Of a DNA stretch of 5,410 nucleotides, positions 1-5,240 are shown piece by piece. The notes below the pieces were generated by a model. The model saw only the letters and a program-made list of their open reading frames with translations. It had not been told where the DNA came from and did no database searches. Numbering within the stretch: position 1 is the stretch's first letter; every line of letters starts with the position of its first letter. Source of the DNA: an uncultured Rhizobiaceae group bacterium (GTDB lineage: Bacteria > Pseudomonadota > Alphaproteobacteria > Rhizobiales > Rhizobiaceae); the NCBI GenBank assembly GCA_937923355.1, contig CALAIO010000283.1, positions 1-5,410 on the forward strand. The letters are read 5' to 3'. The position numbers and the translations under genes are program-made.

Positions 1-929
1 GTTATCAGATTTAAAAATAACCAGGTAAATCTGGATTTTGTGATCTCAAACACGCTGTCTGAAAGTTCTTCATCACCAACACCAGCAAGACGCTTGATGT
101 CTTCATCCGCTTCCTGCTGGATAAAATCGACAACGTCATCAATGGTCAGCACGCCAACAAGTCGATTTCCTTCATCAACAACAGCCGCTGATACAAGGTC
201 ATATTGTTCAAAAACACGGGCTGCCTCTTCCTGATCCTCAAGAACAGGGATTGGGTGGACAGTCGTTTCCTTAATGTTTTCAATTTTGGTTTTGCGTTGG
301 GTGCGTAAAATATTATCAAGCGTTACATAGCCTATTAGTTCGAAAGAGGGGCCAATAACAAAAACTTCGTAGAAACTCTCCGGCAGATTATTGTCGTCTC
401 GCAGATAATCAATCGTTTGTCCGACAGTCCAAAAGGGTGGTACGGCCACAAACTCAGTTTGCATCCGGCGACCAGCTGTTTCTTCAGGATAATCCAGTGA
501 ACGTATAATTCTCGAGCGTTCTTCAAAAGGAACAAGCGAGAGGATTTCATCACGATCGGATTGTTCCATATCCTCCAGAATGAAAACCGCATCATCTGAA
601 TCAAGATCGGTGACCGCTTCGGCAATCTGTTCATTGGGAATGGCGTTAACGACTTCAAGTCGTACAGCTTCATCAACCTCTGTTAGGGATGCGTAGTCAA
701 ATTCACCGCCTGTAAGGCTTACGAGGTTGGCGCGGTCATCAGTATCGAGTGCTTCAAGAATATCACCAAGCTCAGACTCGTGAAGTGGTTCCACCAAGTC
801 TTTTAAGGATGTGCCGTCCTCAACCTCAATAAGATTCTGGATGCGAGTGATGAAATCTGGACGAACGGCATTATCTTCCGTGTAGACAGAATTTTCTTGC
901 GTCTCGTCGTCTAGCTGTTTTGCTTCCAT
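1..929 (-). CDS. mgtE: Magnesium transporter MgtE, N-terminal part (cut by window edge)
   Basis: MgtE is an inner-membrane Mg2+ channel whose cytosolic domains sense Mg2+ and close the pore. I translated 309 codons with no stop up to the window edge. Residues about 40-150 match the acidic helical MgtE N domain (ESELGDILEALDTDDRANLV, then repeated LDSDDA and LEDMEQSDRDEIL units). Residues about 152-210 are CBS1, opening AGRRMQTEFVAVPPFWTVGQ, and about 220-275 are CBS2 (VGVLTIDDVVDFIQQEADED). The plug helix follows (LAGVGDEELSDSVFEITKSR), and the first membrane helix begins at FTWLFLNLI. The transmembrane domain lies outside the window. An in-frame ATG at 944 would add five residues (MYNRG). 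Neither start has a well-spaced Shine-Dalgarno: AGGGGG directly abuts the 929 ATG. I chose 929, but 944 is possible. Family identity is very secure. Confidence 0.95.
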   Translation of the reverse strand, partial: MEAKQLDDETQENSVYTEDNAVRPDFITRIQNLIEVEDGTSLKDLVEPLHESELGDILEALDTDDRANLVSLTGGEFDYASLTEVDEAVRLEVVNAIPNEQIAEAVTDLDSDDAVFILEDMEQSDRDEILSLVPFEERSRIIRSLDYPEETAGRRMQTEFVAVPPFWTVGQTIDYLRDDNNLPESFYEVFVIGPSFELIGYVTLDNILRTQRKTKIENIKETTVHPIPVLEDQEEAARVFEQYDLVSAAVVDEGNRLVGVLTIDDVVDFIQQEADEDIKRLAGVGDEELSDSVFEITKSRFTWLFLNLI

Positions 930-930
930 C

Positions 931-961
931 CCCCTGTTATACATGGGATGTTTAACAGGGG
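931..961 (-). promoter_or_regulatory. Leader hairpin at the mgtE translation start
   Basis: A perfect 9-bp inverted repeat, cccctgtta (931-939) and taacagggg (953-961), encloses a 13-nt loop. In the minus-strand mRNA the 3' arm contains the AGGGG directly before the 929 ATG, and the loop contains the alternative ATG at 944. Folding would hide the only purine-rich ribosome-binding bases. No T-run follows, so it does not look like an intrinsic terminator. It does not match anything I recognise as a known Mg2+ riboswitch. A regulatory role is inference. Confidence 0.45.
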
Positions 962-987
962 AAGTCTTTGATTTTGCTTTTTACAAA

Positions 988-1029
988 ATTATCGCGAGTA
1001 CTTTACACTGTACTTTGATAGCGTATCAA
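988..1029 (-). promoter_or_regulatory. Possible mgtE promoter/operator region
   Basis: Reading on the minus strand, a GATAAT box at 993-988 matches the -10 consensus at 5 of 6 bases. Where a -35 box would lie there are instead two exact 7-bp direct repeats (gtacttt on plus, 998-1004 and 1010-1016), 12 bp apart and so on nearly the same face of the helix. The second overlaps a palindrome, ttgata-gcg-tatcaa (1015-1029). This fits an activator- or repressor-controlled promoter, but no regulator can be named and the elements are short. Confidence 0.25.
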
Positions 1030-1039
1030 GCTGTAGAAA

Positions 1040-2263
1040 TTACTCAGTCAAATGGAGAGTTTTAATCTTATCAGTAATTTCAATAAAGGTCTCACTCAAC
1101 TCAATCGCATCAACAGGTCTGTAGAAATTCTCACCGTTGGTTGAGCATTCTTGCAATAAATCAAGTGTTGCATTTGGTATGTTTCTGCCAAAGCCTATTG
1201 TGTATATTTCGATACCTCTAGACTTAATTCTGTCGCAAGCTTCTTGTGTATATCGATTAGCTTGTTCAAGATCGCTGCCGTTGTGATAGTTAGGCCTGTT
1301 TCTGTTGATGGAAGACTGGTTTTCGCCATCAGACATCAAAACCATTACTTTATTAACATTGTTTTTTCTAACTTGAGAAATGCCAGCCCCTTGGGCATAA
1401 GGGAAAGCACTGGATAGTACGCGTAATCCCCATGTTAAACCAGACGGGATGTAGGTGGAGCCAGATGCGACAAGGCCGATAATCTCATTTTTCAGTCTAA
1501 CTTCGTCATTGGTAAGTGGCGTTATTGCGGTAGCGCAATCGTTAGTTAATATGCCTGGAACCTGATTGTTATCATAACCTGAATCTTGAAGGTTTTGGGG
1601 GTAGGCTCTTGAGCCAACGCAGCCAGACCAGTTTGCTGACGCATTATTAGCTTCAATGCTTAACCAACTATCGCCAGCACGTGAAGCACCAACATTCACA
1701 TGTCTCGCAAATGGCACTAGCCCAATTTTTACTCTCTGCTTTTCTTCGTTCAATTTCAGGGTATCTTCTACAAATCTGCTCGCAGAACTTCGCAAAGCTT
1801 CAATCTTACCATCAAGCGACATGGAGCCTGTTGTATCAAGCACCAAAGCGACTTCAAGGGATTTTGTTGGTATGGCGGCACTTGTATCAGGCGCGTAAGG
1901 AACCTGGAGTATTCCTACAACACGAAGCAATGTCGTATCATGCTTGGCATTTACTGAGATAGAAAGTCTTTTGCGATCACTGCCAATTTCAACAGAGATA
2001 GACTCAATGTCTGCGGCTTGTTCTTGGGGAATATGAATGTTTATGAAATCCTTGGCTAATTGCTGGACTTCGGGTAAACTTTTGTTACGAACCTCTTGTG
2101 CTGCTGCAAGGGCTGCTGCATCAATTGCTTCCTGCAAGTTATAATCTTTACGTGTAACAGAAGCATAATCAATTGCAGCCCCTGCTGCTACCATCAATGG
2201 TATGGCAAGAAGAGCGGTTGTGGATGCAATGTTGCCGCTTGTGTTTTTCAGAAATTTTTTCAT
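1040..2263 (-). CDS. TadG-like membrane-anchored von Willebrand factor A protein
   Basis: Predicted 407-residue pilus-assembly TadE/TadG-type protein. The start is type IV pseudopilin/TadG-like (MKKFLKNTSGNIAS), with a hydrophobic segment at about 12-34 and then the typical LQEAIDAAALAAA stretch at about 43-55. A vWA domain follows at about 136-397. Its metal site (MIDAS) shows D143-T-T145-G-S147, T270 in GSTYIPSG, and D312 in MSDGEN; DxTxS replaces the textbook DxSxS. Four cysteines (215, 243, 343, 372) could form disulfides outside the membrane. In the Tad system TadG helps assemble Flp pili at the cell envelope. No other tad gene lies here, so this is an orphan copy and a different surface role is possible. 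An in-frame TTG at 2278 would add five residues. I prefer the ATG at 2263 because the TadG-like N-terminus begins there and GGA lies about 12 nt upstream. No terminator is obvious downstream. Confidence 0.85.
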   Translation of the reverse strand: MKKFLKNTSGNIASTTALLAIPLMVAAGAAIDYASVTRKDYNLQEAIDAAALAAAQEVRNKSLPEVQQLAKDFINIHIPQEQAADIESISVEIGSDRKRLSISVNAKHDTTLLRVVGILQVPYAPDTSAAIPTKSLEVALVLDTTGSMSLDGKIEALRSSASRFVEDTLKLNEEKQRVKIGLVPFARHVNVGASRAGDSWLSIEANNASANWSGCVGSRAYPQNLQDSGYDNNQVPGILTNDCATAITPLTNDEVRLKNEIIGLVASGSTYIPSGLTWGLRVLSSAFPYAQGAGISQVRKNNVNKVMVLMSDGENQSSINRNRPNYHNGSDLEQANRYTQEACDRIKSRGIEIYTIGFGRNIPNATLDLLQECSTNGENFYRPVDAIELSETFIEITDKIKTLHLTE

Positions 2264-2306
2264 AAACCAATATTCCAATAGTGATAAAGTATCAGTCTTA
2301 TACCTC

Positions 2307-2344
2307 TAAAGAATTTACATCCGATTATATGATATAAAGAATTT
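2307..2344. repeat. 10-bp direct repeat in the TadG-like gene's promoter region
   Basis: taaagaattt occurs exactly at 2307-2316 and 2335-2344, 28 bp apart, on either side of the TATAAT-like box at 2324-2329. It could be a paired protein-binding site, but the region is AT-rich and chance is not excluded. Confidence 0.35.
2324..2329 (-). promoter_or_regulatory. Candidate -10 box for the TadG-like gene
   Basis: The minus strand reads TATAAT here, a perfect -10 hexamer about 60 bases upstream of the ATG at 2263, which would leave a leader of roughly 50-55 nt. At 16-18 bp upstream there is no good TTGACA match (AACACA/AAACAC). This would fit a promoter that depends on an activator such as one bound at 2356-2370. 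The call is inference from sequence only. Confidence 0.35.
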
Positions 2345-2355
2345 TTGTGTTTTGA

Positions 2356-2370
2356 TTAAGCATTGGTTAA
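2356..2370 (-). promoter_or_regulatory. CtrA-type binding box (TTAA-N7-TTAA)
   Basis: The plus strand reads TTAAGCATTGGTTAA, a perfect TTAA-N7-TTAA; on the minus strand it begins TTAACCA, close to the TTAACCAT half-site form. This is the established binding pattern of CtrA, the alphaproteobacterial cell-cycle regulator, which in Caulobacter controls pilus genes among others. The box lies 26 bp upstream of the candidate -10 of the TadG-like gene, at the edge of the -35 region, where an activator could act. By simple chance such a pattern is expected about 0.1 times in a window this size. Regulation by CtrA is inferred, not shown. Confidence 0.5.
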
Positions 2371-2377
2371 CCCTGTC

Positions 2378-2983
2378 TCAAGCAAGCTTCTCTAACTTTA
2401 CAGGGCGGGTCTTGCCATCATCTCCATTGGTTTTTGCAATATCCATCGGGCAAGCTGAAACAATGATGAGCAGATCGCTTTCTGCACGCATTTCTATATA
2501 TTGTCCTGCCTCTACTGTAGGCGGTATAATGGCAATGCTGTTATCAGCGCGTACTTCCACGTTCTGAAACGTGTTAAAAGGTGAGGGCAGTTCATGGGCA
2601 GTGGCATCTGCTGCATCCATCGCCTTGCATAGATTTTCCGCGCAGGATTTATGATAACCCTTATGCCCCAAAATCTCATAGCGTCGTGGATCACAGGCTG
2701 ACATTAAAAAATCATGCGTTCCAGGTGAGGTATCTTCAACCACGGTAAGCATGGCGTGACGACGATTGGAATAAAGTGCATCACCAACGGCGGGCATCAG
2801 TTTTTCGAGCGTTGAGCGCGTATGCTCTGCGGATAAAAAGACTGTACTATCGCGATCATCAAAAGCCCAAAGGTCTGCAACCTGAGGCCCTTCAAGGGCA
2901 GTAATGCGAATATGTTCACCTTTGGAAACGCGCATCTGTCCCCAGTCACCGCCTTCAATTCGAATATCCTGTTTAACATCCAT
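2378..2983 (-). CDS. DUF1989 / urea carboxylase-associated family protein
   Basis: Predicted 201-residue cytosolic protein. It follows the DUF1989 pattern along its whole length: GPQVADLWAFDDRDSTVFLS and HTRSTL at about 32-58, GDALYSNRRHAMLTVVEDT at about 67-85, HDFLMSACDPRRYEILG at about 90-106, HKSCAENL at 111-118, LPSPFNTFQNV at about 132-142, and MRAESDLLIIVSACPMDI near the end. Conserved H90, C97, H111, C114 and C178 are visible. Family members include the paired subunits encoded beside urea or guanidine carboxylases, where a carboxyguanidine deiminase role has been described. This copy is single and has no carboxylase nearby, so its substrate is unknown. The start at 2983 is chosen because AGGAAGGA sits about 9 nt before it. 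The ATG at 3028 would overlap ogt and lacks family similarity. It lies 16 nt after ogt and is probably co-transcribed. Confidence 0.88.
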   Translation of the reverse strand: MDVKQDIRIEGGDWGQMRVSKGEHIRITALEGPQVADLWAFDDRDSTVFLSAEHTRSTLEKLMPAVGDALYSNRRHAMLTVVEDTSPGTHDFLMSACDPRRYEILGHKGYHKSCAENLCKAMDAADATAHELPSPFNTFQNVEVRADNSIAIIPPTVEAGQYIEMRAESDLLIIVSACPMDIAKTNGDDGKTRPVKLEKLA

Positions 2984-2999
2984 CACAAATAATCCTTCC

Positions 3000-3461
3000 T
3001 CACAATAAATACGGAAAACCGCCTTCAAGTTTTAACAATTCAATTTTGCGCTCCACGCCGCCATCACCCGAATAACCACCAATCCCGTCTGCTGCCAGTA
3101 CGCGGTGGCATGGGATGATAATCGGAATGGAATTACCGCCACAGGCATTGCCGACCGGTTGGCCATAAGTGCCAAGCTTTTCAGCAATTGCACCATAGGT
3201 TGTGGTTTCGCCGTAAGGTATTTCACTAATCAAAGCGCATACGGATTGTTGAAACACATCTCCTTTGGGCGCAAGCGGCAGATCAAACTCTTTCAAGTCA
3301 CCTGCAAAATAAGCGTTTAACTGTCTCGCAGTTTCCTCAATCAATGGCGAAGTCTGCGCTTCATCTGGCTTGCGCCAGTCTATCGCAATAATTGCGCCAT
3401 CTTTTTCTGTCACGGTCAACAGCCCATAAGGCGAGGGGATTTCGGCAGTGAATGTTGTCAT
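3000..3461 (-). CDS. ogt: Methylated-DNA--protein-cysteine methyltransferase (Ogt/AGT)
   Basis: A 153-residue suicide repair protein that moves alkyl groups from O6-alkylguanine (and O4-alkylthymine) in DNA to its own cysteine. The N-terminal ribonuclease-H-like domain covers about 1-65 and the catalytic domain about 67-150. FQQSVCALISEIPYGETTTYGAIA leads into the helix-turn-helix, the active site is IPCHR with C118-H119, and GGYSGDGGVERKIELLKLEGG closes the domain, including the buried glutamate E146. N110 matches the Asn hinge. Q101 stands where the human enzyme has its base-flipping arginine finger (R128, 17 residues before the cysteine). Length is typical for a bacterial Ogt without an Ada domain. 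The ATG at 3461 starts at the expected point (MTTFTAEIPSPYG), with no strong Shine-Dalgarno. It is first in a two-gene unit with the DUF1989 gene and divergent from the lipoprotein gene. Confidence 0.95.
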   Translation of the reverse strand: MTTFTAEIPSPYGLLTVTEKDGAIIAIDWRKPDEAQTSPLIEETARQLNAYFAGDLKEFDLPLAPKGDVFQQSVCALISEIPYGETTTYGAIAEKLGTYGQPVGNACGGNSIPIIIPCHRVLAADGIGGYSGDGGVERKIELLKLEGGFPYLL

Positions 3462-3592
3462 GGCACAAGTTTAACGCAAGGCATCGTCTGTGCAATCTGT
3501 TTCTTGCAGCGCCTCCCATATTCCTGCTTGCAAGACAATCGACAATTTGCTTTTTTACAGGCAATGATCGCAGTGATTATATTCGGGGTAAC

Positions 3593-4141
3593 ATGAAACA
3601 AAACATCCAGGGTTTGCTTTGCCTTTTGGCAACCGTTTTGCTTGTTGCTTGTCAGAGTAATGATGCACCTCCGCCTACCATTATTTCAAACAGCTTCACG
3701 CAAGAAGCCGAACCCCGTATCTTGAGCCTGCCTGGTATTGCTACTTGTGGGGGTATCGTTAAATCCAACATTGAAGCAATTTATACTGGCAGCTGGCGAG
3801 ACAAAACCGGTGAAGCCGCACTTCCGCACACACTCGTTATCATGAAGCCCGACGGCCTTTCCAACACAGTCTATTTCGCCTCCGACATCTGGAAACCATG
3901 GGGCATCAAAAAGCCATCCTGCGAATTCGTCGATGTCACACGAAACGCAAACTCAATCACGCTAAGCAGCACGCTCGCAGGCGGAAAAGCCAGCGCCCGA
4001 TACCAGCTAAACAACGAAACCGCGACCGGAGAACTGACAATCAACAGTAAAACTTGGCCCATCACCATGACACGCTATTGGGCAGATGGAATAGATGAAT
4101 TGGGTAGTTTTGAACCTGCGGTCGAAGCACCCCAGTTCTGA
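3593..4141 (+). CDS. Putative lipoprotein of unknown function
   Basis: Predicted 182-residue lipoprotein. The N-terminus MKQNIQGLLCLLATVLLVAC is a lipoprotein signal with lipobox L17-V-A-C20, so cleavage should leave lipidated C20. Q21 follows it, and the lack of Asp at +2 suggests sorting to the outer membrane. A short disordered linker (SNDAPPP) precedes a domain at about 43-165 with many beta-like segments and two cysteines (C52 in ATCGG, C110 in PSCEF) that could pair in the periplasm. Tryptophans are frequent (W68, W100, W103, W155, W163). I do not recognise the family and assign no function. The ATG at 3593 is chosen because the signal peptide begins there and GGGG lies four bases before it. 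An upstream in-frame ATG at 3452 would bury the signal and overlap ogt. Confidence 0.8.
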   Translation: MKQNIQGLLCLLATVLLVACQSNDAPPPTIISNSFTQEAEPRILSLPGIATCGGIVKSNIEAIYTGSWRDKTGEAALPHTLVIMKPDGLSNTVYFASDIWKPWGIKKPSCEFVDVTRNANSITLSSTLAGGKASARYQLNNETATGELTINSKTWPITMTRYWADGIDELGSFEPAVEAPQF

Positions 4142-4149
4142 TTGAGCCA

Positions 4150-4170
4150 GCCTCCCCACAAGGAGGAGGC
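4150..4170 (+). repeat. GC-rich hairpin just after the lipoprotein gene
   Basis: gcctcc (4150-4155) pairs with ggaggc (4165-4170) around a short loop, 8 bases after the lipoprotein stop. No T-run follows, so it is a weak candidate for a classic terminator, though it could end or protect the mRNA. The apex cccacaagg (4155-4163) is identical to the apex of the flanking 69-bp repeats (5044-5052, and 4535-4543 inverted), suggesting membership of the same repeat family. Confidence 0.5.
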
Positions 4171-4222
4171 AGGCAAAGATCCGCATTCACTCGCCCATTT
4201 CTGAACGGTGGTGCATAAATCA

Positions 4223-4250
4223 GCGAAGCAAATCCTTTTGATTTGTTCGC
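4223..4250 (+). repeat. 11-bp hairpin with one bulge
   Basis: gcgaagcaaatc (4223-4234) pairs with gatttgttcgc (4240-4250) through 11 base pairs with a single bulged G (4228) and a 5-nt loop, ctttt. No T-run follows. It is part of the hairpin chain between the lipoprotein and the DUF559 gene; its function is unknown. Confidence 0.5.
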
Positions 4251-4270
4251 CAACAAATAAGTAAACATGC

Positions 4271-4328
4271 GGAGTTCTCAGCGGAGAGCCTCTAATGTTT
4301 ATTTTTTTGGTTCTCAACTGAGAGCTCC
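4271..4328 (+). repeat. Long imperfect hairpin (20-position stem)
   Basis: Positions 4271-4290 pair with 4309-4328 around an 18-nt T-rich loop. Of 20 positions, 16 are Watson-Crick, two are G-U pairs on the plus strand (4275/4324 and 4288/4311) and two form an internal loop (4282-4283 with 4316-4317). On the minus strand the two G-U pairs become A-C mismatches, so the plus-strand RNA folds better. The arms are also a direct repeat: gttctca-NNN-gagagc occurs at 4274-4289 and 4310-4325. Confidence 0.5.
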
Positions 4329-4388
4329 ACGCAGAGATTTGTAGAACCGCCTCACGGGATAAATCGCGCGGGTCCGGCCTTCTAGGAG

Positions 4389-4411
4389 GGCGATAGCCCG
4401 AAACTATCGCC
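4389..4411. repeat. Perfect 8-bp hairpin
   Basis: ggcgatag (4389-4396) and ctatcgcc (4404-4411) form a perfect 8-bp stem with a 7-nt loop, cccgaaa. No T-run follows on either strand, so a terminator is unlikely. It is the last clear element of the hairpin chain before the left 69-bp repeat. Confidence 0.5.
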
Positions 4412-4520
4412 TTACCGCTCTACTGTCCCTGATCTCATCTAACTTCGGTGGCCAAACTGAGTTTATGATCAGGCGATGAAATGATTATGCGAGATGTTTA
4501 GAAAGCGGGGATAAGAAAAG

Positions 4521-4589
4521 TTCTTTCCCTCTCCCCTTGTGGGAGAGGGTGGCGCACTTGAGCGAAGCGATAAGCGTCGGGTGAGGGGT
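4521..4589 (+). repeat. Left 69-bp inverted repeat flanking the DUF559 gene
   Basis: This 69-bp sequence recurs in inverted orientation at 4998-5066 with only three differences (at 4529, 4547 and 4581 of this copy). It contains its own hairpin: ccctctccc (4527-4535), loop cttgt, gggagaggg (4541-4549). The second half is agcgaagcga then gggtgagggg. The design (hairpin plus conserved tail) resembles the REP/RIME-type intergenic repeats of alphaproteobacteria; I could not match it to a named family. Confidence 0.9.
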
Positions 4590-4625
4590 ATTCTCTCAAT
4601 AGGATTAATACGTTAGACTTCAAAA

Positions 4626-4979
4626 ATGCCCCATCAAAAAGTACGAGCCATCAACAGAACCAACGCCAAACAAATGCGCAGGCAACCAACAGAGGAAGAA
4701 GATATCCTCTGGCAAGAAATCCGTGGTAGGAAGCTGGAAAAGCTAAAATTCAAACGCCAAGTACCTATTGGAAACTACATTGTAGATTTTGTCTGCATGG
4801 AAGAAAAACTCATCGTTGAGGTGGATGGCGTTCAACATGCGGACAACAACTACGACAAAAGACGCGATGATGAATTGGCTGAACGCGGTTTTGCCATTCT
4901 CAGATTTTGGAATGACGAAGTGCGTAATGATTTGGCCATGGTGTGTGATACGATTTTGGCGGCTACGAAACGGCTATAG
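4626..4979 (+). CDS. DUF559 domain protein, Vsr-like endonuclease fold
   Basis: Predicted 117-residue protein made of one DUF559 domain, a PD-(D/E)XK nuclease-fold family related to the very-short-patch repair endonuclease Vsr. Motifs in order: an N-terminal basic helix with ARxxRR-like spacing (KQMRRQPTEEEDILWQEIR, 15-33), LKFKRQVPIGNYIVDFVC (40-57) with D54, VEVDGVQH (64-71) with E65, D67 and H71, and LRFWNDEV (92-99) with F94-W95. These positions suit metal-dependent DNA cleavage, but activity is inferred from the fold. Length is normal for single-domain members. The ATG at 4626 fits the family start, although no good Shine-Dalgarno is visible (the nearest AGGA is about 22 nt upstream). 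The gene sits alone between inverted 69-bp repeats. Confidence 0.93.
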   Translation: MPHQKVRAINRTNAKQMRRQPTEEEDILWQEIRGRKLEKLKFKRQVPIGNYIVDFVCMEEKLIVEVDGVQHADNNYDKRRDDELAERGFAILRFWNDEVRNDLAMVCDTILAATKRL

Positions 4980-4997
4980 AATTCGCGGTTAGCCTTC

Positions 4998-5066
4998 ACC
5001 CCTCATCCGACGCTTATCGCTTCGCTCAAGTGCGCCACCTTCTCCCACAAGGGGAGAAGGAAAGAA
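4998..5066 (-). repeat. Right 69-bp inverted repeat flanking the DUF559 gene
   Basis: Inverted partner of 4521-4589 (66 of 69 identical). Its internal hairpin is ccttctccc (5038-5046), loop acaag, gggagaagg (5052-5060). Compared with the left copy, one C-G pair has become T-A through changes on both sides of the stem, so pairing is kept. It begins 18 bases after the DUF559 stop and could also serve as that mRNA's 3' hairpin. Confidence 0.9.
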
Positions 5067-5097
5067 GTTTGTTTGCGCACGTGATCCCCCCTCTTGA

Positions 5098-5137
5098 AAT
5101 ATCTAAAGGCTTAGCCGTTGGCTAAACCTAAGATATT
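5098..5137. repeat. 40-nt hairpin, imperfect
   Basis: aatatct (5098-5104) pairs with agatatt (5131-5137), agg with cct, and ttagcc with ggctaa around a 3-nt loop, with one small internal bulge and one mismatch in between. It is not GC-rich like the neighbouring REP-like elements and has no T-run. It may be a separate small palindromic element. Confidence 0.5.
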
Positions 5138-5144
5138 CCATTCT

Positions 5145-5240
5145 CCCCCTCAAGGGGGGGCGAAGACTTGTGGCTCGCTACTCACCCCAACCCCGCCTCC
5201 CATAGGAGGGGAGGCACACGATTGGTCTTGCGCAGCAAGA
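5145..5240. repeat. Cluster of GC-rich REP-like hairpins
   Basis: Three hairpins lie in a row: ccccc-tcaa-ggggg (5145-5158); gcctccc (5195-5201) with gggaggc (5209-5215); and tcttgc-gca-gcaaga (5226-5240). The middle one resembles the hairpin at 4150-4170. The order hairpin, basic spacer, then gtgggtgggggg near 5246-5257 echoes the layout of the 69-bp repeats, so this is probably a diverged member of the same family. The surrounding 5067-5334 shows no convincing gene. Confidence 0.45.

Larger units (their letters stand above)
4142..4520. other. Non-coding, hairpin-rich intergenic stretch
   Basis: No convincing gene is present in these 379 bases: open frames on either strand are short and look like translated repeats. 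The stretch instead holds a chain of inverted repeats at 4150-4170, 4223-4250, 4271-4328 and 4389-4411. No tRNA, SRP RNA, RNase P or tmRNA hallmark was found by eye. It may be a mosaic of REP/RIME-like intergenic elements or a structured RNA. Confidence 0.55.
4521..5066. mobile_element. Candidate cassette: DUF559 nuclease gene between 69-bp inverted repeats
   Basis: The 546-bp unit consists of the left repeat, 36 bp, the DUF559 gene, 18 bp, and the right repeat, with almost nothing else between the ends. The compact, symmetrical design suggests that gene and repeats moved or spread together. No transposase is encoded and no convincing target-site duplication is visible outside the ends (ataagaaaag on the left, gtttgtttgc on the right). 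Two independent copies of a common repeat beside a gene would look similar, so mobility is inference. Confidence 0.4.

Noticed and set aside
335..676. 113-codon minus-strand frame
   Set aside because: It lies fully inside the strongly supported mgtE coding sequence in another frame.
3503..3534. cttgca/tgcaag inverted repeat and cttgcaag palindrome between ogt and the lipoprotein gene
   Set aside because: Short arms in a divergent gap with no supporting promoter; not distinguishable from chance.
3555..3583. TTACAG/TATATT pair as lipoprotein promoter
   Set aside because: The -35 match is poor and the implied start would leave almost no leader before the ATG.
4142..4170. Intrinsic terminator after the lipoprotein gene
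   Set aside because: The stem is good but no T-tract follows it; it is reported as a repeat instead.
4062..4317. Minus-strand open frames of 68 and 80 codons
   Set aside because: They cross the end of the lipoprotein gene and several hairpins, have atypical composition, and overlap each other in different frames.
4330..4440. Possible tRNA or other housekeeping RNA
   Set aside because: No T-loop, acceptor stem, SRP tetraloop or RNase P signature could be found by eye.
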